NCBI GenBank assembly: GCA_959605945.1
Contig: CAUHGY010000038.1
Coordinates: forward strand, 1 to 16,824
Reading direction: 5' to 3'
Length of the DNA stretch: 16,824 bases
From: an uncultured Clostridia bacterium
GTDB lineage: Bacteria > Bacillota > Clostridia > Christensenellales > Borkfalkiaceae
The translations under genes and the position numbers were made by a program. The notes beneath the pieces are model-generated. The model did not search any database and was not told the origin of the DNA. It worked only from the letters and a program-made list of their open reading frames with translations. Positions 7,681-13,945 of this stretch are shown one piece after another; position 1 is the stretch's first letter, and the number at the start of each line of letters is the position of its first letter.

Positions 7681-7690
7681 GTGTTAAAAT
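7662..7690 (+). promoter_or_regulatory. Sigma-A-type promoter of the glycan-use operon
   Basis: A perfect TTGACA -35 box (7662-7667) and TAAAAT -10 box (7685-7690) are separated by exactly 17 bases. A palindromic half-site pair sits in the spacer. Transcription should start near 7697, giving a 5' leader of about 260 nt before the first gene. This is the best promoter in the window. Confidence 0.8.
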
Positions 7691-7816
7691 AATATCAAAG
7701 CACGGGGAGTTTTATCAAATATTTTAACATAACTGAATACTTAAATATGTTTGGCTTAAATTAGTTGTTTCATATTTAACGAGAGCATAGAAATTTTATA
7801 AATTAAACGTTTTTAG

Positions 7817-7857
7817 AAAAGAGTACTCTTTTCGCTTGGTTTTGCAACCAAGCGAAA
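7817..7857 (+). promoter_or_regulatory. Structured 5' leader: 16-bp palindrome followed by a perfect 12-bp hairpin
   Basis: AAAAGAGTACTCTTTT (7817-7832) is a perfect palindrome. It overlaps the left arm of a 12-bp hairpin (7830-7841 paired with 7846-7857, loop TTGC). A competing stem, CAAGC (7849-7853) with GCTTG (7861-7865), would break the main hairpin. No U-tract follows, so it is not a simple terminator. The stretch 7698-7955 contains no supported ORF. It could stabilise the mRNA, act as an RNA switch, or bind a protein; no known riboswitch class was recognised. Confidence 0.5.
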
Positions 7858-7942
7858 CAGGCTTGTCGGATGGCAATGAATAAACCGTTTATTTTTATAA
7901 TAAGTTAATTTTTTATCATTTAAGATAATACAATATAGTAAT

Positions 7943-7949
7943 AAGGGGA
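7943..7949 (+). promoter_or_regulatory. Ribosome-binding site deciding the TTG start of the glycosidase-like gene
   Basis: AAGGGGA lies 6 bases upstream of TTG 7956. The next in-frame ATG (codon 36) would remove the whole signal peptide and has no such site. Confidence 0.75.
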
Positions 7950-7955
7950 AAAGAA

Positions 7956-9542
7956 TTGAAGAGAATTTTAAGTTTATTTTTATCATTTTTTTTATTATTT
8001 TTCTGTTTTTCCTGCGGTGGGGATGATTTTTCCGTAAATATTGTCATAGACGAAGGTTACATGCGTTACGACGTCTCTGACAGACAGAAAACGCCTATTG
8101 TCGGATTCGGCGCACAGATGGATACCGATATCTTTATGCCGTGGAATAATTTGAATGAAGAAGACGAAGAAATTTGGGAATCGCGTATCAGGGATATGAA
8201 TCTCAAATATACCCGCATTAAATATTATCCCGAAATGTTCGAGCGCGCCAATGATAACGATGATCCCGATATTTTCGATTATGCTGCCGAAGGCGTCGAT
8301 TTTGAATGTGCGGAAATGCAGGCACTATATAAAATATTGGATATCTGCCAAAAATATGACATTAAAGTCGATCTCGGCAGCTATAACTGTTATAACTGGT
8401 TCGAATCTTATGACGGTAAGTATGAAGGCAGCTGGCTGGGTGTGGATACAAGCGGATTTGCCAATGAGACCTGGACGTGCGGCCCTTCGGATTTTGATGA
8501 ATATGCCGAAAATATTTCGGTTTTATTGCAATATCTTATAAACGATAAAGGATATACCTGCATTTGGGGGTTCAGTCATATTCAGGAGGCTTATGTTAAT
8601 GCAGAAGGCGCGTCGCCTTACGGCGACTATGTGGAATGCGTTAAAAAAATAGACGCAAGACTTAGGAAAGACGGCATAAGAGATAAAATAAAACTTATTT
8701 ATTCCGGAAGCGTTCCGGCCAATAACAATCTTGCAATGATGAAAGACGAAGTTTTGGCGTTGAAAGGCGTGGTTGATGCTATCGGAACGGCGTCATACCC
8801 GCCGGCAGAGCAATTAAATGAAACATCGCAAGAATATTACGAAGAACTTTCTGAAATCCGCGACGAGTGCGGACTGAATTATATTGCTATATCCGAATTT
8901 TGCGAAGGCGGACATTTTTTGGATGCCGTCAACAAGACCGATATAGATTCTTATGAAGCAGGGATCACTGTTGCGCGGCTTTGCGTGAACGCGGCTTCGA
9001 GAGGAGTGACTGCTTTCAGTCATTACATATTGGGCGATACAATGTTTACAAATGCTTATATTCACACAATGGGGCTGTGGAATTATAAAGAATGGCATCC
9101 GTATTATGCGGGACCGCTGCAGCTCAAAGAAGAAGAATTTGTGCCTTATGCGGCCCATCCGGAATATTATTTTTACGGCATGATATGTAAATATACCGAT
9201 ACGGGAAGCTATGCTTATAAAGTTGAAACAGACGAACTTTCGTTTGAAGAATATGAAAGAGGCGCCGATATATGCGCCGTTGCCTTTAAACTTCCTGACG
9301 GGGCATGGACATATATTTTGGTAAATAAAGGGCATAGCGAAAGAAAAGTTGCCGTCGTAAATACCGAAACCGATGTTCCGTCGCAAATGAACTGCTATAA
9401 AATCACTGCCGACGGCATTCCCGCAGACAGGAAGTGTGTTCTTCCAGATGCTTATAAAACTGTAAATTTGAAAAACGGAGCTATGCATCTCGATGTTCCC
9501 GCAAACGGAATGATTGTGGTTTCCAATAAAACTTTTTCTTAA
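7956..9542 (+). CDS. GH30-like clan-A glycoside hydrolase-type lipoprotein
   Basis: A 528-residue exported protein. A hydrophobic signal (residues 4-19) ends at C20 in CFSC, an atypical lipobox, so it is probably anchored outside the membrane. GFGAQMD (50-56) resembles the GFGG.-type opening of GH30 enzymes. A (beta/alpha)8-like region follows. The candidate acid/base is E211 in HIQEAY and the candidate nucleophile is E314 in AISEFCE (E317 is an alternative); the roughly 100-residue spacing fits clan GH-A. The usual Asn before the acid/base is Gln here. The last 100 residues look like the beta-sandwich that accompanies GH30/39/79 barrels. The TTG start is set by AAGGGGA and by the signal peptide. 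First gene of the operon, so it probably trims the imported glycan. I cannot assign a named GH family with certainty. Confidence 0.65.
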   Translation: MKRILSLFLSFFLLFFCFSCGGDDFSVNIVIDEGYMRYDVSDRQKTPIVGFGAQMDTDIFMPWNNLNEEDEEIWESRIRDMNLKYTRIKYYPEMFERANDNDDPDIFDYAAEGVDFECAEMQALYKILDICQKYDIKVDLGSYNCYNWFESYDGKYEGSWLGVDTSGFANETWTCGPSDFDEYAENISVLLQYLINDKGYTCIWGFSHIQEAYVNAEGASPYGDYVECVKKIDARLRKDGIRDKIKLIYSGSVPANNNLAMMKDEVLALKGVVDAIGTASYPPAEQLNETSQEYYEELSEIRDECGLNYIAISEFCEGGHFLDAVNKTDIDSYEAGITVARLCVNAASRGVTAFSHYILGDTMFTNAYIHTMGLWNYKEWHPYYAGPLQLKEEEFVPYAAHPEYYFYGMICKYTDTGSYAYKVETDELSFEEYERGADICAVAFKLPDGAWTYILVNKGHSERKVAVVNTETDVPSQMNCYKITADGIPADRKCVLPDAYKTVNLKNGAMHLDVPANGMIVVSNKTFS

Positions 9543-9545
9543 TAT

Positions 9546-9551
9546 AAGGAG
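9546..9551 (+). promoter_or_regulatory. Ribosome-binding site deciding the TTG start of the fused permease
   Basis: AAGGAG lies 7 bases before TTG 9559 and directly after the previous stop. An upstream in-frame ATG at 9514 would overlap the glycosidase-like gene, lacks such a site and would spoil the signal peptide. Confidence 0.8.
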
Positions 9552-9558
9552 TAAGACA

Positions 9559-11373
9559 TTGCAGAAAATTAAAAAACGCATTAGCATAAAACGGATAATG
9601 TTGGCGGTGTTTCTGCTATTGTCGCTGATGATTTCAGGCGGCTGCGCCAACGTGGAAGTTACGTTTAAAAGAGACAAAACGGCGGTTGCCACAATTATTT
9701 TTTCTGATGAAACGATTCTGGACGGAAAGCCCATAGACATGCAATCGTTAACTGACTATATGAACCGTTGGCAGAAAGGCGTACATGACGTATCCGCAGA
9801 TAAAAACCGCGTTTCGATAAGCAACCTTTCGGAAATAGACGGCGGTTACAGCGCTACCGTAAAACTTAAAGATTTGACTTTGACCAAAGGCGAAGGGGAA
9901 TATGTTTTTAAAGACAGGGCGTCATTCTTCAGCGACTTCAACAATAAAAGTTCGCTTCTTCTTATGGAGAGAGGTAAAACAAATTCTTTAAGAAAATGGG
10001 ATTCCACGATAATAACACCGGATTCGTCCGGCGCTTCCGTTTTGGCTTTTGCTTCGCGTTCGGCCGAAGGCGGCGAAATTGCGGCAGAAGAGCTTGAAAT
10101 GCGTACGCAGGAAAGAGAATTTATTTTCATGTTCGAGAATTATTTTGCGGGAGTTGTTGAAAAAATAACTCTCAAATTTCCCGGCATTATAAAATTTTAC
10201 GGCGGGCAAGGGGTTGAACTTGTCGGAAAAGATACACTGGAAATAAAACCTGTTGCCTTAACTGCATCGGTGACTCGTGCCGTCAACGGAGAGTATGTTA
10301 CCCAAACTGAAAATGTAAGCGGCATGCTAGGTTTTGTTCTGTTTGAGATGCACAAAAGTTATCTGTGGGTCATTGTCGGAAGCATAGCGGCTGCCGGCAT
10401 AGGAATTGTTATTTTCATAGGCATAAAAAGAAAATGGTTTAAGAAAATGCACGCAAGTAAGCCCGCTGTATTTTTCAGACAGAATTTCGATTTATATTTG
10501 CTGATGCTGCCGGGCGCCGTTTTGCTTTTCATATTTTCATATCTGCCTATGTCGGGGATAATTCTTGCTTTCAAAAATTACACTATTGACGGCGGCATTT
10601 TCGGCAGTGAATGGGTAGGATTTAACCATTTTGAAAATCTTTTTTTCGACCCCGGATCAAAATTCTGGGAAATGTTCAGAAATACCGTGGTGATAGCCGC
10701 GTTGAAAATGTTGGTATGTTTCCCTGCCTCTATAATAATTGCACTGATGTTCAACGAGGTAAGGAACAAATCTTTCAGAAAATTTGTAGAGATCATTTCG
10801 TATATTCCATATTTCATATCATGGGTGGTGATTTCGGGTATATGCTATAATTTCTTTTCCGCAGATAACGGACTTTTCAACAATATCAGAGAGCTTTTCG
10901 GTTTGGAACCTATTGTCTGGTATTCCACGCCGCGACCTTGGTGGACTATTCTTACGCTGACTTCGCTGTGGAAAGGTGCCGGATGGGGCGCGATAATTTA
11001 TCTTGCGGCAATCGCCAATGTCAATACCGAATTGTACGATGCGGCATATATCGACGGTGCAAGTATATTAAAGCGGATATGGCACGTTACCATTCCCGGG
11101 ATTATGCCGATCATAATTATGCAGCTGATTCTTTCCACGGGTAATCTGATAAGAGACGATTTCGAACAAATTATGACAATGACGAATAATCAACAGGAAT
11201 TGCAATGCGTTACGAACGTGTTTTCTTCTGTATCATATCAACAGTTGATCGGAGGCGCAGGCGGTTACGGGCCGGCAACGGCTATAGGGCTTTTTCAGAG
11301 TGTGGTGGCGCTGATATTCATTCTTGTGTCCAATTATATCGCCAAAAAAACAGACAACATGACGCTGTGGTGA
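9559..11373 (+). CDS. LplB-type carbohydrate ABC permease fused to an N-terminal lipoprotein domain
   Basis: 604 residues in one uninterrupted frame. Residues 1-28 are a basic, hydrophobic signal ending in SGGC, with C29 as likely lipidated cysteine. Residues 30-265 are a beta-rich domain I do not firmly recognise; its lipobox start, LKFPGII stretch and closing TM loosely recall LppM-type lipoproteins. A membrane segment (about 268-291) and a basic KRKWFKK linker follow. From about residue 302 an ordinary LplB permease begins (FDLYLLMLPG, then FSYLPMSGI) with about six membrane segments and the EAA loop DAAYIDGA (494-501), which docks the ATPase. The topology is consistent: lipoprotein domain outside, TM inward, permease with cytoplasmic N-terminus. 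LplB proteins are normally near 300 residues, so the fusion is unusual. It pairs with the next permease. Import function is firm; the extra domain's role is unknown. Confidence 0.85.
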   Translation: MQKIKKRISIKRIMLAVFLLLSLMISGGCANVEVTFKRDKTAVATIIFSDETILDGKPIDMQSLTDYMNRWQKGVHDVSADKNRVSISNLSEIDGGYSATVKLKDLTLTKGEGEYVFKDRASFFSDFNNKSSLLLMERGKTNSLRKWDSTIITPDSSGASVLAFASRSAEGGEIAAEELEMRTQEREFIFMFENYFAGVVEKITLKFPGIIKFYGGQGVELVGKDTLEIKPVALTASVTRAVNGEYVTQTENVSGMLGFVLFEMHKSYLWVIVGSIAAAGIGIVIFIGIKRKWFKKMHASKPAVFFRQNFDLYLLMLPGAVLLFIFSYLPMSGIILAFKNYTIDGGIFGSEWVGFNHFENLFFDPGSKFWEMFRNTVVIAALKMLVCFPASIIIALMFNEVRNKSFRKFVEIISYIPYFISWVVISGICYNFFSADNGLFNNIRELFGLEPIVWYSTPRPWWTILTLTSLWKGAGWGAIIYLAAIANVNTELYDAAYIDGASILKRIWHVTIPGIMPIIIMQLILSTGNLIRDDFEQIMTMTNNQQELQCVTNVFSSVSYQQLIGGAGGYGPATAIGLFQSVVALIFILVSNYIAKKTDNMTLW

Positions 11374-11376
11374 AAA

Positions 11377-11382
11377 AAGGAG
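11377..11382 (+). promoter_or_regulatory. Ribosome-binding site deciding the start of the second permease
   Basis: AAGGAG lies 8 bases before ATG 11391. The same frame stays open upstream to an ATG at 11205, inside the previous gene, but that extension is a shadow of the LplB coding sequence. Confidence 0.8.
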
Positions 11383-11390
11383 AACATATA

Positions 11391-12269
11391 ATGAAAAGAT
11401 CCAAAGACGAGATAGTTTTTAATACGGTCAATATAACTCTTCTCTGTATATTTACTTTGATATTCATTCTTCCTTTTATCATGGTGCTTGCAAGTTCATT
11501 GACTGATGAACTTTATCTGAATACCCACGGCGCTGTATTTTTTCCCGTAAAGTTTTCGTTTGAAGGATACAGGTGGCTTTTCGGTATGTCTAATACTTTT
11601 CTGCGAAGCATATTTGTCACAATTTATTATGCGGTTATGTCGGTACTGTTTACGGTAGTGATAAATACTATGTTTGCCTTCGCAATGACCAAACCGAATC
11701 TTGCCGGAAAAAGAATAATTGCAACTTTTATTCTTATTCCCATGCTGTTTTCGGGCGGACTGGTACCCACATACCTTATTATAGAAAAATTCGGTCTGCT
11801 CAATACTCTGTGGTCGGGGATACTGCCCGGGGCGTTCAATACAATGACCATATTTCTGATGAGAAATTATTTTATGAGCATACCCTCGTCGCTTACTGAG
11901 TCTGCTATGCTTGACGGAGCAAGAAATATCGACGTTCTTTTTAAAATTTATATTCCCATGAGCAAGCCTATTTATGCAACAATAATTTTACAGAGTTTTG
12001 TGGGTGCGTGGAATATGTGGATGCCTTGTCTACTCTATATAGATTCTGAGCATAGTCATCTTTATTCGATGCAGTATGTTATAAGAAACATGCTTTCCAG
12101 TTCGGAAAGTCTTGCAAATCAGCTTGGACTCGGCGTAACTACCGGTATACCTGCGCAAGCTCTTAAAAACGCCACTATCGTGATTTCAATTATTCCTATC
12201 ATAGTGCTTTATCCGTTCTTGCATAAGTATCTAATTAACGGAACTATCGTAGGGGCCGTTAAAGGCTGA
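11391..12269 (+). CDS. Carbohydrate ABC transporter permease, LplC/AraQ-type (CUT1)
   Basis: The second membrane subunit of the importer, 292 residues, a normal length. Six membrane segments are apparent, the first at about residues 15-35 (LLCIFTLIFILPFIMVLASS). The periplasm-side block FFPVKFSFEGYRWLF is characteristic of the LplC group. The EAA loop is ESAMLDGARN (170-179), followed by IYIPMSKP, and contacts the ATPase coupling groove. The C-terminal LINGTIVGAVKG ending is also typical of this group. The gene starts 17 bases after the LplB-type fusion with a perfect AAGGAG site, and the binding-protein gene follows 47 bases after its stop. Substrate is probably an oligosaccharide released by the operon's hydrolase, but LplABC-type importers take varied sugars and the identity cannot be read here. 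Confidence 0.93.
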   Translation: MKRSKDEIVFNTVNITLLCIFTLIFILPFIMVLASSLTDELYLNTHGAVFFPVKFSFEGYRWLFGMSNTFLRSIFVTIYYAVMSVLFTVVINTMFAFAMTKPNLAGKRIIATFILIPMLFSGGLVPTYLIIEKFGLLNTLWSGILPGAFNTMTIFLMRNYFMSIPSSLTESAMLDGARNIDVLFKIYIPMSKPIYATIILQSFVGAWNMWMPCLLYIDSEHSHLYSMQYVIRNMLSSSESLANQLGLGVTTGIPAQALKNATIVISIIPIIVLYPFLHKYLINGTIVGAVKG

Positions 12270-12316
12270 CAAATTCTTAAAAAAATAAAAAATTTTTATA
12301 ACAAAAGGGAGGAATT

Positions 12317-13924
12317 ATGATGAAAATCAGAAAATTTTTAACATTTTTGCTTTGCATGCTTTTAGCAGCAGGAATTTTTGCCGGGTGCGGCGGAGACAGA
12401 CCTAACAGCGGAGACACCGGAAACGAAGGCAATACAGGTACGGGAGAGACGAAAAGACTTACCGTTTATCTTTCCGACTATATCGCGTGTTCGGAGGATG
12501 ACGCGGTAAAAGCGACGATTGAGAACAAGTTTGCAAAAGACACGGGCATTAAAATAAATCTCAATTTCAAGCTGTTTGCAATGGGCGATTTCAACTCGAA
12601 ATTCGGGCAGCAGATATCGCGTGATACATGGGATGCCGCCGTCAGCTACATAGGGCACGCAGGTATTAACGGGCTTGTTATAGACACGGGCGCGGCTACA
12701 GACTTAAAAGATCTTCTTCCGCTTTACGGTGAAAATATACTGAAAGCGGTTGACGACAGCGCCTTAAAAGCAACTTCTTATGCCGACGGTTCGTTGATGG
12801 CTATACCTTCGGTTAATAACGGAAAAACGCACGGAGTATTGATAAGAAAGGATTGGATGGATAAGGTGGGCTATACAACAGACCCGACGGATACTTCCAA
12901 AAAACTTTTAAAAACGCTTGACGATTTTACCGATATGCTCAAAAAGTTCGATACGGATATCGACGACTGCGATATTCCGTTGCGCGGATTGCCGTTTGAC
13001 GTTGAGGATTATATAACTCTCGGTGCGAGCGGCGCGGTAGGCTATTCAACATCCACAGTCACTTATAATGACGACGGAACTGTTAAAGAAGTTGCGCCGG
13101 GGGCAATTGATCCCAACTATAAAACGGCACTGACTTACATGCAGAAATGGATATCCGGCGGACTTTGGGAAAAAGACAACAGAACCATTCCTACTTCTAC
13201 ACGGGAAGGTGCGTGGATTTCCGGAACGTGCGGAGTATATTGTGCGAATCCCGAAATTACCGATCTCATAAGGCTTGCAAGACTTTGCAAACAGGAATGC
13301 CCCGAAGCGGAATTTTGCATTATGCCGCCGCTTGAAGGTAAAAACGCAGATGGCGAGACTGTGAAAGGTTATAAAGAGACATCGTCTCATGTAGACGGAC
13401 TTGTCATAAATAAAAAATCCAAAAATGTCGATCTGGTGCTCAAATATCTTGATTGGGTTTATTCCAGCAAAGAAAATTATGAACTCTGCAAATACGGCAT
13501 AAAAGGCGAGCATTGGATAGATAAAGGCAAAGGTCTTTACGGGTATCCCGAAGATAAAGTGGATGAATATATGGCAAAACCTCCTTACAGCGGTTGTTTT
13601 GCAATGTTGGAAAATATAACGCTTTCGGATAAAATACTTGACGTTTATACAGACGAAGAATTGGGCTGGATAGAGTATATTAAAAACGCTCCGAGCTATA
13701 AAAGCCCTGTTCTCGATATGCTGTTCCCTGCAATCCCGAGCAGAGAAGCAAGCGCTTTCCAGGGTGCGGAAAATACGTTTTTCGAACAAGTTATAGCTAA
13801 AAGCTGGATAGGAGATCCGATGGGTCCCGTAACTTTCGACGCTCAGGCGAAAGCTTACAGAACTGCGGCCGCAAGTTATATAACATGGCTGACAAATGAA
13901 TATAAACTTCTCGCTGCGAGATAA
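12317..13924 (+). CDS. Extracellular solute-binding lipoprotein (LplA-type, family 1)
   Basis: The substrate-capturing subunit of the importer, 535 residues, in the usual LplA range. The signal peptide ends in a lipobox FAGC with C24 lipidated, followed by a Gly/Thr/Asn-rich tether (PNSGDTGNEGNTGTGET) and then the binding domain beginning TVYLSDYIA. The two-lobed solute-binding fold is indicated by the family pattern KFAKDTGIKINLN near residue 75, by IPSVNNGKTHGVLIRKDWMDKVG in the middle and by many aromatic residues suited to sugar stacking. The site GGGAGG (12307-12312) is 4 bases from ATG 12317 and 7 from the adjacent in-frame ATG 12320, so the true start may be the latter; the two differ by one Met. 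It follows the LplC-type permease in the operon. Carbohydrate specificity is unknown. Confidence 0.92.
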   Translation: MMKIRKFLTFLLCMLLAAGIFAGCGGDRPNSGDTGNEGNTGTGETKRLTVYLSDYIACSEDDAVKATIENKFAKDTGIKINLNFKLFAMGDFNSKFGQQISRDTWDAAVSYIGHAGINGLVIDTGAATDLKDLLPLYGENILKAVDDSALKATSYADGSLMAIPSVNNGKTHGVLIRKDWMDKVGYTTDPTDTSKKLLKTLDDFTDMLKKFDTDIDDCDIPLRGLPFDVEDYITLGASGAVGYSTSTVTYNDDGTVKEVAPGAIDPNYKTALTYMQKWISGGLWEKDNRTIPTSTREGAWISGTCGVYCANPEITDLIRLARLCKQECPEAEFCIMPPLEGKNADGETVKGYKETSSHVDGLVINKKSKNVDLVLKYLDWVYSSKENYELCKYGIKGEHWIDKGKGLYGYPEDKVDEYMAKPPYSGCFAMLENITLSDKILDVYTDEELGWIEYIKNAPSYKSPVLDMLFPAIPSREASAFQGAENTFFEQVIAKSWIGDPMGPVTFDAQAKAYRTAAASYITWLTNEYKLLAAR

Positions 13925-13945
13925 AAATATGTTAAGGAGAAAATT

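Noticed and set aside
9514..9558. Upstream ATG (9514) as start of the fused permease, overlapping the glycosidase-like gene
   Set aside because: The extra 15 residues lack a ribosome site and precede a proper basic signal peptide; AAGGAG 7 bases before TTG 9559 explains initiation better.
8814..9740. 308-residue open frame on the minus strand
   Set aside because: It lies antisense to the glycosidase-like gene and the start of the permease, shows no recognisable motif, and has the composition of a shadow frame.
11205..11390. ATG at 11205 as start of the second permease
   Set aside because: The 62 extra residues are arginine-rich frame-shadow of the preceding permease; a perfect AAGGAG and an LplC-like N-terminus are at ATG 11391.
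12270..12316. A/T-rich stretch with AAAAATTTTT between second permease and binding-protein gene as a terminator
   Set aside because: No GC-rich stem; looks like a simple intra-operon spacer with the next ribosome site.
13046..13789. 247-residue open frame on the minus strand
   Set aside because: Antisense to the well-supported solute-binding protein; Phe/Ile/Cys/Arg-rich shadow composition and no motif.
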